A DNA stretch of 64,000 bases, taken from assembly GCF_000372965.1 (NCBI RefSeq), contig NZ_KB890024.1:4676304-4740303 (forward strand). Reading direction: 5' to 3'. The stretch comes from Hoeflea sp. 108 (GTDB taxonomy: Bacteria; Pseudomonadota; Alphaproteobacteria; Rhizobiales; Rhizobiaceae). Made by a program: the position numbers and the translations under genes. The notes under the pieces were generated by a model. That model did not search any database. It worked only from the letters and a program-made list of their open reading frames with translations, and was not told the origin of the DNA. Shown piece by piece: positions 29,457 through 39,900 of the stretch (its first letter is position 1; each line of letters starts with the position of its first letter).

Positions 29457-30476
29457 ATGAATATGATGCGGACGGCAATGCTGCTGGCGATCATGACGGC
29501 ACTGTTCATGGGCGTCGGCTACCTCATTGGCGGCAGCGGCGGCATGACCATCGCCTTCTTCATGGCGGCGGCCATGAACCTGTTCAGCTACTGGAACGCC
29601 GACAAGATGGTGTTGCGCATGAACAACGCCGTCGAGGTCGACGAGCGCAATGCACCCGAATATTTCGCCATCGTGCGCGGCCTTGCCGCCAATGCCGGCC
29701 TGCCGATGCCCAAGGTCTACCTGATCGACAATCCGCAGCCCAACGCCTTTGCCACCGGCCGCAACCCCGACAACGCCGCAGTCGCTGCCACCACGGGCCT
29801 GCTCCAGCGTCTCAGCCACGAGGAAGTGGCAGCCGTCATGGCCCACGAACTCGCCCATGTGCAGAACCGCGACACGCTGACCATGACGATCACTGCCACG
29901 CTTGCCGGCGCGATCTCGATGCTCGGCAACTTCGCCTTCTTCTTCGGTGGCAACCGCAACAACAACAATCCGCTCGGCCTCGTCGGCGTCTTGGTGGCGA
30001 TGATCGTGGCGCCTTTCGCAGCCATGATGGTGCAGATGGCGATCAGCCGCACGCGCGAATACTCCGCCGATCGCCGGGGCGCCGAAATCTGCGGCAACCC
30101 CCTGTGGCTCGCCTCTGCCCTTGACAAGATCGCCCGCAACGTCGAACGCATCCACAACCCCGAAGCAGAGCGCAATCCTGCGATGGCGCCTCTCTTCATC
30201 ATCAATCCCCTTTCCGGCGAGCGTATGGACAATCTTTTCTCGACCCACCCCAACACCGAAAATCGCATCGCTGCGCTTCAGGCCATGGCGAATGAAGGTG
30301 TTGGCCGCCCCGCCCAGCGCCAGGCGCAGCAGCCGGCAACGCCGCAGCAGTCCGCGCCCTCGACCGAAGAGCCGTGGGGCAGCAGCCCTGCCCAGCCACA
30401 GCAGCAGCCTGAGCAGCCGCGCCAATCGGGTCCGTGGGGCCGCAATCCTTCCGGACCGAAGGGCCCGTGGTCGTGA
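29457..30476 (+). CDS. htpX: Membrane protease HtpX
   Basis: A 339-residue M48B zinc metalloprotease that degrades misfolded membrane proteins. Two N-terminal membrane helices (about 5-25 and 28-46) precede the HELAH zinc site at residues 130-134, and two more membrane helices (about 145-165 and 175-198) precede REYSADRRGAE with the third ligand. The C-terminal 50 residues are Gln/Pro-rich and disordered, a usual feature in Rhizobiales. AGGAGTAG lies just before the ATG. Its stop overlaps the GTG start of rsmB. Confidence 0.95.
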   Translation: MNMMRTAMLLAIMTALFMGVGYLIGGSGGMTIAFFMAAAMNLFSYWNADKMVLRMNNAVEVDERNAPEYFAIVRGLAANAGLPMPKVYLIDNPQPNAFATGRNPDNAAVAATTGLLQRLSHEEVAAVMAHELAHVQNRDTLTMTITATLAGAISMLGNFAFFFGGNRNNNNPLGLVGVLVAMIVAPFAAMMVQMAISRTREYSADRRGAEICGNPLWLASALDKIARNVERIHNPEAERNPAMAPLFIINPLSGERMDNLFSTHPNTENRIAALQAMANEGVGRPAQRQAQQPATPQQSAPSTEEPWGSSPAQPQQQPEQPRQSGPWGRNPSGPKGPWS

Positions 30477-31876
30477 CGGACGCCGCACGCGGCCGCCCGC
30501 GACATCGCCCGAACGCAGGCAACAACAAGCCATCGAGACCTGATGCCGCGCCGAGCGCACCCGGCCTCGCCGCACGTATGGCGGCAGCGCGCCTGCTTGC
30601 CGCAACGATCGACGCCAAGACGCCGCTTGACGGACTTACCGATCATGAGCACGGCCACCCGCAGTTCCGCGCACTCGACATGCGCGATCGCGGCCTCGTC
30701 CGCGCCATCCTGGCAACGGCGCTTCGCCATCGCGTCACCATCGGCAAGCTGATCTCTCACCGCCTGGAAAAGCCGCTGCCTGCCAACGCCACAGCTCTTT
30801 CTCACATCCTGCATGTGGCGGCCGCCCAGATTCTTTTCCTCGACATTCCAGACAGTGCCGCCGTCGACCTCGCCGTCACCCATGCAAAGTCAGACCCGCG
30901 CACGGTGCGCTTCTCCGGCCTGGTCAACGGTGTGCTGAGGGCGATTGTCCGCGCCAAGGACGCGGAACTGCCGGCAGTGCTCGCCGAAACGGCCGACGCG
31001 CCCGACTGGTTCGTCGAAAGGCTGAACGCTGCCTACGGCGCGGACGAGGCAAAAAAGATTCTCACCGCCCACAGGCTCGAATCCCCCGTCGACTTCACCG
31101 TCAAATCCGATCCTCGGAAATGGGCCGGGGCCTTTGGTGGCATCGTCCTGCCGACCGGCACCGTCCGCCTCGAGAAGCTCAGCGGGCCGGTTTCCGACCT
31201 TCCGGGCTTTGCCGAGGGCGAGTGGTGGGTCCAGGACGCCGCGGCCGCCCTGCCGGCACGCCTGTTCGGCGACATCAAGGGCAAGCGCGTTGCCGACCTC
31301 TGCGCCGCCCCCGGCGGCAAGACGGCCCAGCTGGTGCTGTCGGGCGCCAAGGTCACCGCAGTCGAAGCCTCGAAGAACCGACTTGTGCGCCTCGCCGCCA
31401 ATCTCGACCGGCTTGGGCTCGAGGCGGAAAAGGTCAATGCCGACCTGCTGGCCTACAAGCCGGATGAGCTTTTCGACGCCGTGCTTCTCGACGCGCCTTG
31501 TTCGTCGACCGGCACGGTGCGTCGCCATCCCGACGTGTTGTGGACCAAGTCGCTGGCCGACATCGCCAAGCTCGCAGCCGTCCAGCGCAAGCTGCTCGAC
31601 GGGGCAGTCGAACTGGTGAAGCTGGGCGGAGCGATCGTCTTTTCCAACTGCTCCCTCGACCCGGAGGAAGGCGAATCGCTCGCCAAGGCCTTCCTGGTCG
31701 ACCACAAGGGCAAGATCGAACTCGATCCGATTCGTCGCGACGAAGTGCCCGACATCTCCGCCTTCATCACATCTGAAGGCTATCTGCGCACCACTCCTGC
31801 CGGGCTAGACCTTGGCAACCCGGCGCTTTCGGGGCTCGACGGCTTTTTTGCCGCACGGTTCCGCCGCGTCGCCTGA
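30473..31876 (+). CDS. rsmB: 16S rRNA (cytosine-C5) methyltransferase RsmB-like
   Basis: A 467-residue protein with an N-terminal NusB-like RNA-binding domain (AARLLAATIDAKTPL to DRGLVRAILATALRHRV) and a C-terminal Rossmann methyltransferase. The SAM motif is CAAPGGKTAQL, and the two catalytic cysteines are in DAPCSSTGTVRRHPD and FSNCSLDPEEGE, as in RsmB/NOP family m5C enzymes. I start at the GTG that overlaps the htpX stop (GTGA), since residues before it lack similarity and coupling is likely. Exact target base C967 is inferred from the family. Confidence 0.92.
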   Translation: MTDAARGRPRHRPNAGNNKPSRPDAAPSAPGLAARMAAARLLAATIDAKTPLDGLTDHEHGHPQFRALDMRDRGLVRAILATALRHRVTIGKLISHRLEKPLPANATALSHILHVAAAQILFLDIPDSAAVDLAVTHAKSDPRTVRFSGLVNGVLRAIVRAKDAELPAVLAETADAPDWFVERLNAAYGADEAKKILTAHRLESPVDFTVKSDPRKWAGAFGGIVLPTGTVRLEKLSGPVSDLPGFAEGEWWVQDAAAALPARLFGDIKGKRVADLCAAPGGKTAQLVLSGAKVTAVEASKNRLVRLAANLDRLGLEAEKVNADLLAYKPDELFDAVLLDAPCSSTGTVRRHPDVLWTKSLADIAKLAAVQRKLLDGAVELVKLGGAIVFSNCSLDPEEGESLAKAFLVDHKGKIELDPIRRDEVPDISAFITSEGYLRTTPAGLDLGNPALSGLDGFFAARFRRVA

Positions 31877-31980
31877 AAGGCCGGCCTAGTTCATCCAGCG
31901 GTTGTTAACGCAAAATTCACTCTCGCGCCCGCCTCTGAAACCACTTAATTTGACCTGGCCTGGGTGGCGCAGGAGGGACC

Positions 31981-33711
31981 TTGTCAATCGCGGCGGACAG
32001 CACGACGCGCCTTTGGGCGCTCGTCGCAAAGGAGTTTTGGCGCAAGACGCGCCGGCGCTTGCGCGCCGGCCCGATCTATCGTTGGCGCTATTCCGGCCGC
32101 ACCCCCGAACGCGTTCTGATCGCGCCGCCTGACCTGCGCCTCGCCGATCCGCAGATCGCGCTCGAGATCTATTACGGCCGCTTCCCGCTGTCGGGCCATC
32201 TGGTCGAGACCGGCGGGCAGTCGCCCTTCCTCGTCGAGGTGCCGAACCGCGGCTGGCAGCGCAGCCTGCACGGCTTCCGCTGGCTGCGCCATATGCGCGC
32301 CGCCGGCACCGAGCTTGCCGCGGCCAATGCCCGGGCGCTCGTCTCCGACTGGATCACCATGCATGGCGGTCGCATCTCTGGTGTCGCCTGGGAGCCAGCC
32401 ACCACGGCCAAGCGCATCATCGCCTGGCTGCAGCATTCGTCAGTGGTCCTGCAGGGCGCCGAGTTCGCCTTTTATCGCGCCTTTCTGCGCTCGCTTGCCG
32501 TCCAGATCCGCTATCTGCGCTCGATCGTGCGCGAGATGCCCAATGGCAAGGACAGGCTGCGGGCGCGGGTGGCACTCGCCTTTGCCGCGCTGTCGCTGCC
32601 GGTGCCGGCCACAGCACTGCGATCCGCGACACGCAGCCTGGCCGAAGAACTCGACCGCCAGATCCTGCCTGACGGCGGCCACATCTCGCGCAATCCCATG
32701 GCGGTGCTCGAGATCCTTGCCGACCTTCTGCCGCTGCGCCACACCTACGCCAACCAGGCCGAACAGCCACCGGCGGCACTGATCAACGCAGTCGACCGCA
32801 TGCTGCCGGCGCTGCGCTTCTTCCGCCATCAGGATGGCAGTCTTGCCCGCTTCAACGGCATGGGCGCGACCATCCACGACCGCATCGCTGCCATCCTGCG
32901 CCATGACGACACCGGCGGCGCGCCGCCTTTGCATGCCACCCATTCCGGTTATGAGCGACTGGCGCTGGGCGGCACCACAGTCATCGCCGATACTGGTGCG
33001 CCGCCGCCCATAGACGTGTCCAGCTACGCCCACGCCGGCTGCCTGTCTTTCGAGATGTCGTCGGGCCGCCAGCACTACATCGTCAATGCCGGCGTCGACA
33101 CATATGGCATCGCCGAGCTGAGGCCCCTGGCGCGTGCCACCGCTGCGCATTCGACCGTCACCATCAACGACACCTCGTCCGCCAGCTTCTCGCATTCCCA
33201 GCGTGTCAGCGGCCTGCTCGGCAGCCCGCTTGTCGCCGGCCCCAAGGCGGTGCCGGTGCAACGCTCGGACAGGCCAGGCATTCACGGCTTCGTCGCCCGC
33301 CACGATGGCTACGCCCAGCGCTTCGGCCTGCATCACGAGCGCGAACTGTCGCTTGCGGCGGGCGGCAACATCCTGGAGGGCTGCGACCGCATCCTGCGCT
33401 CGGGCACAGCGCCGATAAAGAACGACGGCCGCGACCTCGTCACGGTGCGCTTTCACATCCACCCCGACGTCCAGCTGTTCCGCGACCAGAAGGAACGGCT
33501 GGTGCTGACCGGCCCCGACATCGACACCTGGGTTTTCATCTCGCCCGACGTGCCGGCCGAGGTCGAGGAATCGATCTATTTCGCCGGCCTCGGCGGTCCG
33601 CGCCGCTCGCGCCAGATCGTGCTTGCCTTCAAGGCCTCCGAGATTTCGGAGGTGCACTGGCAGTTCTCGCGTACCCGCATCATCGGCCGCATCGACAACG
33701 ACCGGCTCTGA
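31981..33711 (+). CDS. Heparinase II/III family protein
   Basis: A 576-residue protein. The first half is helical (toroid-like), with WQRSLHGFRWLRHM and ISRNPMAVLEILADLLPLR; the second half is the beta-rich heparinase II/III-like domain with SYAHAGCLSFEMSSGRQHYIVNAG, TAAHSTVTINDTSSA and LHHERELSLAAGGNILEG. No signal peptide is seen. The TTG start at 31981 is supported by CAGGAGGGACC just upstream. In Rhizobiales this gene regularly stands between rsmB and purH, yet its substrate, likely an uronic-acid-containing polysaccharide, is not established. The catalytic Tyr/His cannot be fixed by reading alone. Confidence 0.87.
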   Translation: MSIAADSTTRLWALVAKEFWRKTRRRLRAGPIYRWRYSGRTPERVLIAPPDLRLADPQIALEIYYGRFPLSGHLVETGGQSPFLVEVPNRGWQRSLHGFRWLRHMRAAGTELAAANARALVSDWITMHGGRISGVAWEPATTAKRIIAWLQHSSVVLQGAEFAFYRAFLRSLAVQIRYLRSIVREMPNGKDRLRARVALAFAALSLPVPATALRSATRSLAEELDRQILPDGGHISRNPMAVLEILADLLPLRHTYANQAEQPPAALINAVDRMLPALRFFRHQDGSLARFNGMGATIHDRIAAILRHDDTGGAPPLHATHSGYERLALGGTTVIADTGAPPPIDVSSYAHAGCLSFEMSSGRQHYIVNAGVDTYGIAELRPLARATAAHSTVTINDTSSASFSHSQRVSGLLGSPLVAGPKAVPVQRSDRPGIHGFVARHDGYAQRFGLHHERELSLAAGGNILEGCDRILRSGTAPIKNDGRDLVTVRFHIHPDVQLFRDQKERLVLTGPDIDTWVFISPDVPAEVEESIYFAGLGGPRRSRQIVLAFKASEISEVHWQFSRTRIIGRIDNDRL

Positions 33712-33831
33712 ACAGGCGACGTCCCTAGGGAAATAGGTGGTCGGCCGGCTGCGCGCCTTGATTTCCGGGCCTCATGTGCTAGGCCGCGCGCAAGCAAAGT
33801 TTCCCCTCCCAACTTTGAAGGGCCCCCAGCC

Positions 33832-35448
33832 ATGGCCGTCGTTTCCAAGAAGATTCCCGCTCCCGATCTGGTGCCGGTCCGCCGCGCCCTGCTGTCGGTA
33901 TCCGACAAGACAGGGCTGATCGATTTTGCCCGCCGCCTCGCCAATGTCGGCGTCGAGCTGGTGTCGACAGGCGGCACCGCCAAGTCCATCGCCGCCGAAG
34001 GCATTGCCGTTCGCGACGTCTCCGAACTCACCAACTTCCCCGAGATCATGGACGGTCGCGTCAAGACCCTGCACCCGTCGGTGCACGGCGCGCTGCTCGC
34101 CGTCCGCGACGATCCCGAGCATGCAACCGCCATGGCCGCCCACGGCATCGAGCCGATCGACCTTGTGGTGGTCAACCTCTATCCCTTTGAGGAAGTCCGC
34201 AACGCCGGCGGCGACTACGCTTCCATCGTCGAGAACATCGACATCGGCGGCCCCGCCATGGTGCGTGCCTCGGCCAAGAACCACGCCTATGTTGCCATCG
34301 TCACCGACCCGGCCGACTACAAGGACGTGCTCGACGCCATCGTCGCCAACAACGGCGCCCTGCCGCTCGCTTTCCGCAAGAAGCTCGCAGCCAAGGCTTT
34401 TGCCCGCACCGCAGCCTATGACGCAGCCATCTCCGGCTGGTTCGCCGACGCGCTCGAGATCGAGAATCCCGATTGGCGCGCCTTCGGTGGCCGCCTGCAG
34501 AGCGTCATGCGTTATGGCGAGAACCCACACCAGCAGGCCGGTTTTTACCTGACCGGCGACAAGCGCCCGGGCGTTGCCACCGCAACCCAGCTCCAGGGCA
34601 AGCAGCTCTCCTACAACAACATCAACGACACCGACGCGGCCTTCGAGCTGGTCGGCGAGTTCGATCCGGTCCGCACCGCCGCCGTCGCCATCATCAAGCA
34701 CGCCAATCCATGTGGCGTGGCCGAAGGTGGCTCGCTCCGCGAAGCCTATGAGAAGGCGCTCGCCTGCGATCCGGTGTCGGCCTTCGGCGGCATCGTCGCG
34801 CTGAACCGCATTCTCGACGCCGAGGCTGCCGAGGAGATCGTCAAGATCTTCACCGAAGTCATCATCGCACCCGACGCCACGCCCGAGGCGCAGGCCATCG
34901 TCGCCGCCAAGAAGAACCTGCGCCTTCTGGTCACAGGCGGCCTGCCCGACCCTGATCGCGCCGGCATTGCCGTCAAGTCGGTGGCCGGCGGCCTCCTTGT
35001 CCAGTCGCGCGACAATGCCATTGTCGACGGCCTGGACCTCAGGGTCGTCACCAAGCGCGCGCCGAGCCAGCGCGAGCTGGAAGACCTGAAGTTCGCCTTC
35101 CGCGTCGCCAAGCACGTCAAATCGAACGCCATCGTCTATGCCCGCGACCTCGCCACCGTCGGCGTCGGCGCCGGCCAGATGAGCCGCGTCGATTCGGCTC
35201 GCATCGCCGCCCGCAAGGCGCTGGATGCGGCCGAAGCCGCCGGTCTGGCAGAGCCGCTGACCAAGGGTTCGGTGGTCGCCTCCGACGCCTTCTTCCCCTT
35301 CGCCGACGGCCTGCTTTCAGCCGTAGAAGCCGGCGCCACCGCCGTTATCCAGCCGGGTGGCTCGATGCGCGACGACGACGTTATCGCTGCCGCCGACGAG
35401 CATGGCATCGCCATGGTATTCACCGGCGTCAGACACTTCAGGCACTGA
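33832..35448 (+). CDS. purH: Bifunctional AICAR formyltransferase / IMP cyclohydrolase
   Basis: A 538-residue enzyme for the last two steps of IMP synthesis. The N-terminal cyclohydrolase (MGS-like) domain has ALLSVSDKTGLIDFARRLANVGVELVSTGGTAKSI and RVKTLHPSVHGALLAVRDDPEH; the C-terminal formyltransferase has KQLSYNNINDTDAAFELV, the catalytic Lys-His in AIIKHANPCGVAEG, and SDAFFPFADGL. The length is normal. It follows the heparinase-like gene at 120 bp and is followed by a dispersed palindrome. Confidence 0.98.
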   Translation: MAVVSKKIPAPDLVPVRRALLSVSDKTGLIDFARRLANVGVELVSTGGTAKSIAAEGIAVRDVSELTNFPEIMDGRVKTLHPSVHGALLAVRDDPEHATAMAAHGIEPIDLVVVNLYPFEEVRNAGGDYASIVENIDIGGPAMVRASAKNHAYVAIVTDPADYKDVLDAIVANNGALPLAFRKKLAAKAFARTAAYDAAISGWFADALEIENPDWRAFGGRLQSVMRYGENPHQQAGFYLTGDKRPGVATATQLQGKQLSYNNINDTDAAFELVGEFDPVRTAAVAIIKHANPCGVAEGGSLREAYEKALACDPVSAFGGIVALNRILDAEAAEEIVKIFTEVIIAPDATPEAQAIVAAKKNLRLLVTGGLPDPDRAGIAVKSVAGGLLVQSRDNAIVDGLDLRVVTKRAPSQRELEDLKFAFRVAKHVKSNAIVYARDLATVGVGAGQMSRVDSARIAARKALDAAEAAGLAEPLTKGSVVASDAFFPFADGLLSAVEAGATAVIQPGGSMRDDDVIAAADEHGIAMVFTGVRHFRH

Positions 35449-35457
35449 AGCAAGCCA

Positions 35458-35490
35458 CTTTACCTTCTTCCCTTGTGGGAGAAGGTAAAG
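35458..35490. repeat. Dispersed palindromic element (terminator-like)
   Basis: CTTTACCTTCTTCCC and GGGAGAAGGTAAAG form a 14-bp inverted repeat with one bulged T and a 4-nt loop (TTGT). The ACCTTCTCCC...GGGAGAAGGT core resembles a palindrome repeated many times between genes in rhizobial chromosomes. It lies 10 bp after purH and 2 bp before the end of the convergent transporter gene, where it can stop transcription from both sides. Only this copy is visible in the window. Confidence 0.6.
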
Positions 35491-35491
35491 G

Positions 35492-36868
35492 CTACTTCAC
35501 CTGATCAGCCGGATAGGGCGTGCGCAGCAGCACGAGCAACCCGATGGCGAGGAACAGGATGATCGTCGCCATGCCGAGCCGCGGCGAGCCGCTGGTTGCT
35601 GTGACCGTGGCGACCATGAACGGCGCAAGGAAGCTTGTCGCCCGCCCCGACAGCGCGTAGATGCCGAAATAGCGGCCGGCCTCGTCGGCCGAGACACTGC
35701 GCGCCATGTAGGAACGCGACGACGCCTGCACCGGGCCAAAAGCAATGCCGATGAGCAGGCCGAAGGCGATGTAGGCCTTCTCAGCCGGCGTCGAGAACAG
35801 GCCGGCCGTGTCGCTGCCCGGCATCTGCCAGACCCCGAACAACGTATAGCCAGGGCCGGTGGAGACGATGCCTATCGTCGCAATGGTCAGCAGCACCAGC
35901 GACACCAGCACCACGACCTTCGATCCCAGTGCCGTATCGAGCCGGCTTGCCACCAGGCAGCCGAAGATGGCAACGACATTGAGGATGATGCCGTAGATGC
36001 CGATCTCGGTGATCGTCCATCCGAACATCGCCGCAGCAAACGCCCCACCGAGGCCGAGCAGCGCATTGACGCCATCCTGGTAGATCATGCGGGCAATCAG
36101 GAAGCGGAAGATGCCGCTGCGCCTGCGGACTTCGCCCAGTGTCGACTTGAGCTCGGAGAGCCCCTCGCGCACGGCAGGCCTGATGGCCATGCCCTTGCCG
36201 CTGTCGGGCGTGAAAAAGAACATCGGCAGGATGAAGATGAAGTACCACAGCGCCGAGATCGGACCGGTGGCGCGAGCATCTTCGCCCAGCTTGGGGTCGA
36301 TGCCGAACAGTGGGTCGGCACCGATGATGGTCTTGCCGGTATCCGGCGATGCAGCCAGGAAGCCGATGACAAAGATCAGGACGATCATGCCGCCGAGATA
36401 GCCGAGCCCCCAGGCGATGTTGGAAATCTTTCCGATCTCCTGCTTGGACACCAGCCGCGGCATCATCGAATCGTTGAAGACGATGGAGAATTCGGCGGCC
36501 ACCGACGCGAGCGAAAACAAGAGCACGATCGGCACGAGCGGCGAACCCGGTTCGGCATACCAGAGCATGCAAAGGCTGGTGATCTTGATCGCCGCGAAGA
36601 AGGCAATCCACGGCTTGCGCGGGCCGGTCTGGTCGGCAATCGAGCCGAGCACCGGTGACAGGATGGCGATTACCAGGCCGGCAATGGCGATACCGTAACC
36701 CCAGGCGGCCTGGCCCATGGCTGGGTCGGTCGCCATGCGTGAGACGAAATAGGGTCCGAAGATGAAGGTGGTGACTACGGTGAAGAAAGGCTGGGCTGCC
36801 CAGTCGAAGAACATCCAGCCCCAGATGCCGCGGCGCGGCGTGCGTTCAGCAACCATTACGTCAGCCAT
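35492..36868 (-). CDS. MFS transporter, UMF1/Atg22 type
   Basis: A 458-residue inner-membrane protein with about twelve hydrophobic helices. WMFFDWAAQPFFTVVTTFIFGPYF at the N-terminus and SPVLGSIADQTGPRKPWIAFF (MFS motif A), then FNDSMMPRLVSKQEIGKISNIAWGLGYLGGM, are typical of the UMF1 family, bacterial relatives of yeast Atg22, a vacuolar amino-acid exporter. The substrate is unknown. The gene is transcribed alone toward purH. Confidence 0.9.
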   Translation of the reverse strand: MADVMVAERTPRRGIWGWMFFDWAAQPFFTVVTTFIFGPYFVSRMATDPAMGQAAWGYGIAIAGLVIAILSPVLGSIADQTGPRKPWIAFFAAIKITSLCMLWYAEPGSPLVPIVLLFSLASVAAEFSIVFNDSMMPRLVSKQEIGKISNIAWGLGYLGGMIVLIFVIGFLAASPDTGKTIIGADPLFGIDPKLGEDARATGPISALWYFIFILPMFFFTPDSGKGMAIRPAVREGLSELKSTLGEVRRRSGIFRFLIARMIYQDGVNALLGLGGAFAAAMFGWTITEIGIYGIILNVVAIFGCLVASRLDTALGSKVVVLVSLVLLTIATIGIVSTGPGYTLFGVWQMPGSDTAGLFSTPAEKAYIAFGLLIGIAFGPVQASSRSYMARSVSADEAGRYFGIYALSGRATSFLAPFMVATVTATSGSPRLGMATIILFLAIGLLVLLRTPYPADQVK

Positions 36869-36938
36869 CGTTCCTCCGCGCGCTCCCCTGATGCGCCCGA
36901 CAATGCCATAGCGCAGTTGGCTTGCACGACCCTTGACG

Positions 36939-36968
36939 AAAAAGCCCGCCGCGACAAGCGCGGCGGGC
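36939..36968 (-). terminator. Terminator of the NAD-glutamate dehydrogenase gene
   Basis: A 10-bp GC-only stem (GCCCGCCGCG with CGCGGCGGGC) and 5-nt loop, followed on the minus strand by five T residues, 16 bp after the stop codon of the dehydrogenase gene. Confidence 0.9.
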
Positions 36969-36983
36969 CATATTGGGAACTGG

Positions 36984-39900
36984 TCAGCGGGCAGACAGGT
37001 CTGTCATCAACCCGGCGGCCACCGTCAACCTGGACACGGTGATGTCGCCGCCTTCGGTCAGCGCCTGCAACCGCTCGCGGATGCGGCCGATGCCTTCACC
37101 GCCTGCCTCGAGCCACGCCGCCACCGGATCGGCAGCGCCGGCATGTCCCGTCAGCGCCGCAACCGCGATACCCCGACGTGCCGCGCCGATCGTGTCGGTC
37201 GCACGCGACAGTGCCAACCCCTCGTAATAGTCAGAGGCGGTGATGGTGTTCGCGGCATCTTCGATGCGCGGGATGCGGAACGCTTCGCTGACGCCGAAGA
37301 AAGCCTTGGCGGCGGCAACGATGTCGGCCTTGGCAGTTTTTGCCACCAGCGCGATGTCGGGAACCAACTCGCCGACCTCGAGCAGCGACAGCCGCTCGGC
37401 CAGCTTTTCCGGCGCACCCGCAGCCGCAAAACCGGCCTTGCGGTTCTGGATACGGTCGCGGGTGAAGGCGGGCAGCATGCCGGCTAGCTTGTGCTCGAGG
37501 GCCGTGCGGACCTCCTGCAGTTCGGCGATACGTACTTCCAACGGCGCGTCGCTGTGGTCGTTGCGCAGGTACCAGCCGCTGGTCGCAAAGATCAGGCGGC
37601 TGACTGCCTGGTAGAGGTCGAGCTGCAGCGTGCCGTCGACGACATTGTCGAGGGCGTCAATCTCGGCATAAAGCGCCGGTAGCCCGAATCCGTCGCGAAT
37701 GACAGCGAATGCACGCGCGACATCGGCCGCCGTCCGCCCGCTGGCCTCCTGCAGGCGATTGACGAAGGACGGACCGCCACGGTTGACCAGGTCGTTGACC
37801 AGTACCCGGGTGATGATCTCGCGACGCAGCCGGTGGCCGCCGATCTCGGCCTCGTATTTCTTCGCCATGCGATTGGGGAAGTAGGCCATCAGATCGCGCA
37901 CCAGATGTGCATCGTCGGGCAGGTCGCTGGCGATGATGTCGGAGAACTGCACGATCTTGGCATAGGCAAGCAGCACGCCGAGTTCGGCCCGCGTCAGGGG
38001 CTCGCCGCGTGTCTGGCGTTCGGCCAGCGCTGCGGTACTCGGCAGGTTTTCCACGGCACGGTCGAGCAGGCCACGGCCTTCAAGCGCACTCATGAAGCGC
38101 CCCTGATGAGCGATGTCCTGCAAACCGCGCCGCTGCGCCAGCGACAGCGCCAGCGTCTGCTCGTAGTTGTTGGCCAGCACCAGGCCGCCCACCTCGTCGG
38201 TCATCTCGGCCAGCAGCTTGTTGCGGGCTGGGCGCTGCAGTGCCCCCTTCCGCATGGCCGATGCCAGCGCGATCTTGATGTTGACCTCGACGTCGGACGA
38301 GTTGACGCCGCCCGAATTGTCGATGGCATCCGAATTGCAGCGTCCGCCCTTGAGGCCGAACTCGATGCGCGCCCGCTGGGTCACGCCGAGATTGGCGCCC
38401 TCGCCGATCACCTTGGCGCGCACCTCGTTGGCGGTGACGCGGATGGCATCGTTGGCGCGGTCGCCGACTTCGGCATTGGTCTCGCCGGCCGCGCGGGCAT
38501 AGGTGCCGATGCCGCCGAACCACAGGAGATCGACAGGCGCCTTGAGGATGGCGTTCATGATCTCGGTCGGCGAGGCCGTCGTCTTGTCGAGGCCGATTGC
38601 GGCTGCGGCCGCCGGCGACAGCGTCACCGACTTCTGCGACCGCGACACGATCGCGCCGCCGACCGACAGCTTGGTCTTGTCGTAGTCCTGCCAGCTTGAG
38701 CGCGGCAGGTCGAACATACGCTTGCGCTCGGCAAACGACGCCGCCATGTCAGGATCGGGATCGATGAAGATGTCGCGATGGTCGAAGGCCGCGATCAGCT
38801 TCGTCTGCTCGGACAACAGCATGCCATTGCCGAACACGTCGCCCGACATGTCGCCGACGCCGACCACGGTGAATGGCGAGGTCTGGATGTCGCGGTTCAT
38901 CTCGCGGAAATGCCGCTTGACCGCTTCCCAGGCGCCGCGCGCGGTGATGCCCATCTTCTTGTGGTCGTAGCCGGCCGAACCACCCGAGGCAAAGGCATCG
39001 TCCAGCCAGAATCCGTGTTTCTCGCTGATACCGTTTGCCGTGTCGGAGAAGGTCGCCGTGCCCTTGTCGGCGGCGACGACGAAATACGGATCGTCGACGT
39101 CGCGGCGCATCACGCCAACAGGCGGCACGACATGGTCGCCCTCGATGTTGTCGGTGATCGACAGCATCGACGAGACGAAGTTGACATAGGCCGCCTTGCC
39201 CGCCTCGAAGACGGCGTCGCGGCTGCCGCCCACGGGCAGCCGCTTGGGGAAGAAGCCGCCCTTGGCACCCACCGGCACGATGACGGCGTTCTTGACCTGC
39301 TGCGCCTTCACCAGGCCCAGCACCTCGGTGCGATAGTCCTGGGCACGGTCCGACCAGCGCAGGCCGCCGCGTGCGACCGGGCCGAAGCGCAGGTGCACGC
39401 CCTCGACCTCCGAGCCATAGACGAAGATCTCGCGCCACGGCCGCGGCTCCGGCAGCCCCTCGACACTGCGCGAATCGAGCTTGATCGCCAGTGACTGGCC
39501 CCGCTCCTTCTTGCCGGTCACGAAGTGGTTGGTGCGCAGCGACGCCTCGATCAGGTTGACGTAGCGCCGGATGATGGTGTCGTCGTCGATGTTGGGCACG
39601 CCTTCCAGCGCGTCCTTGATCTTGGCCTTGAGATGCTTGGCCGTGACCAGCCCATCGTTCTCCTGCGCCGGGTCGAGCCGGGCGACGAACAGCTGGTGCA
39701 GCCCGCGCGCGATATCGGGATAGCGGTTCAGCGCTGCCGCGATGAAGTCCTGGCTCTGCGGGATCCCGGCCTGCTGCAGATAGCGGCCATAGGCGCGCAG
39801 GATGACGATCTGGTTGGCGCCGAGGCCGGCGGTCTGGGCGAGCGCATTGTAGCCGTCATTGTCGGCATCGCCGTTCCAGACCGACAGGAACACCTCTTCG

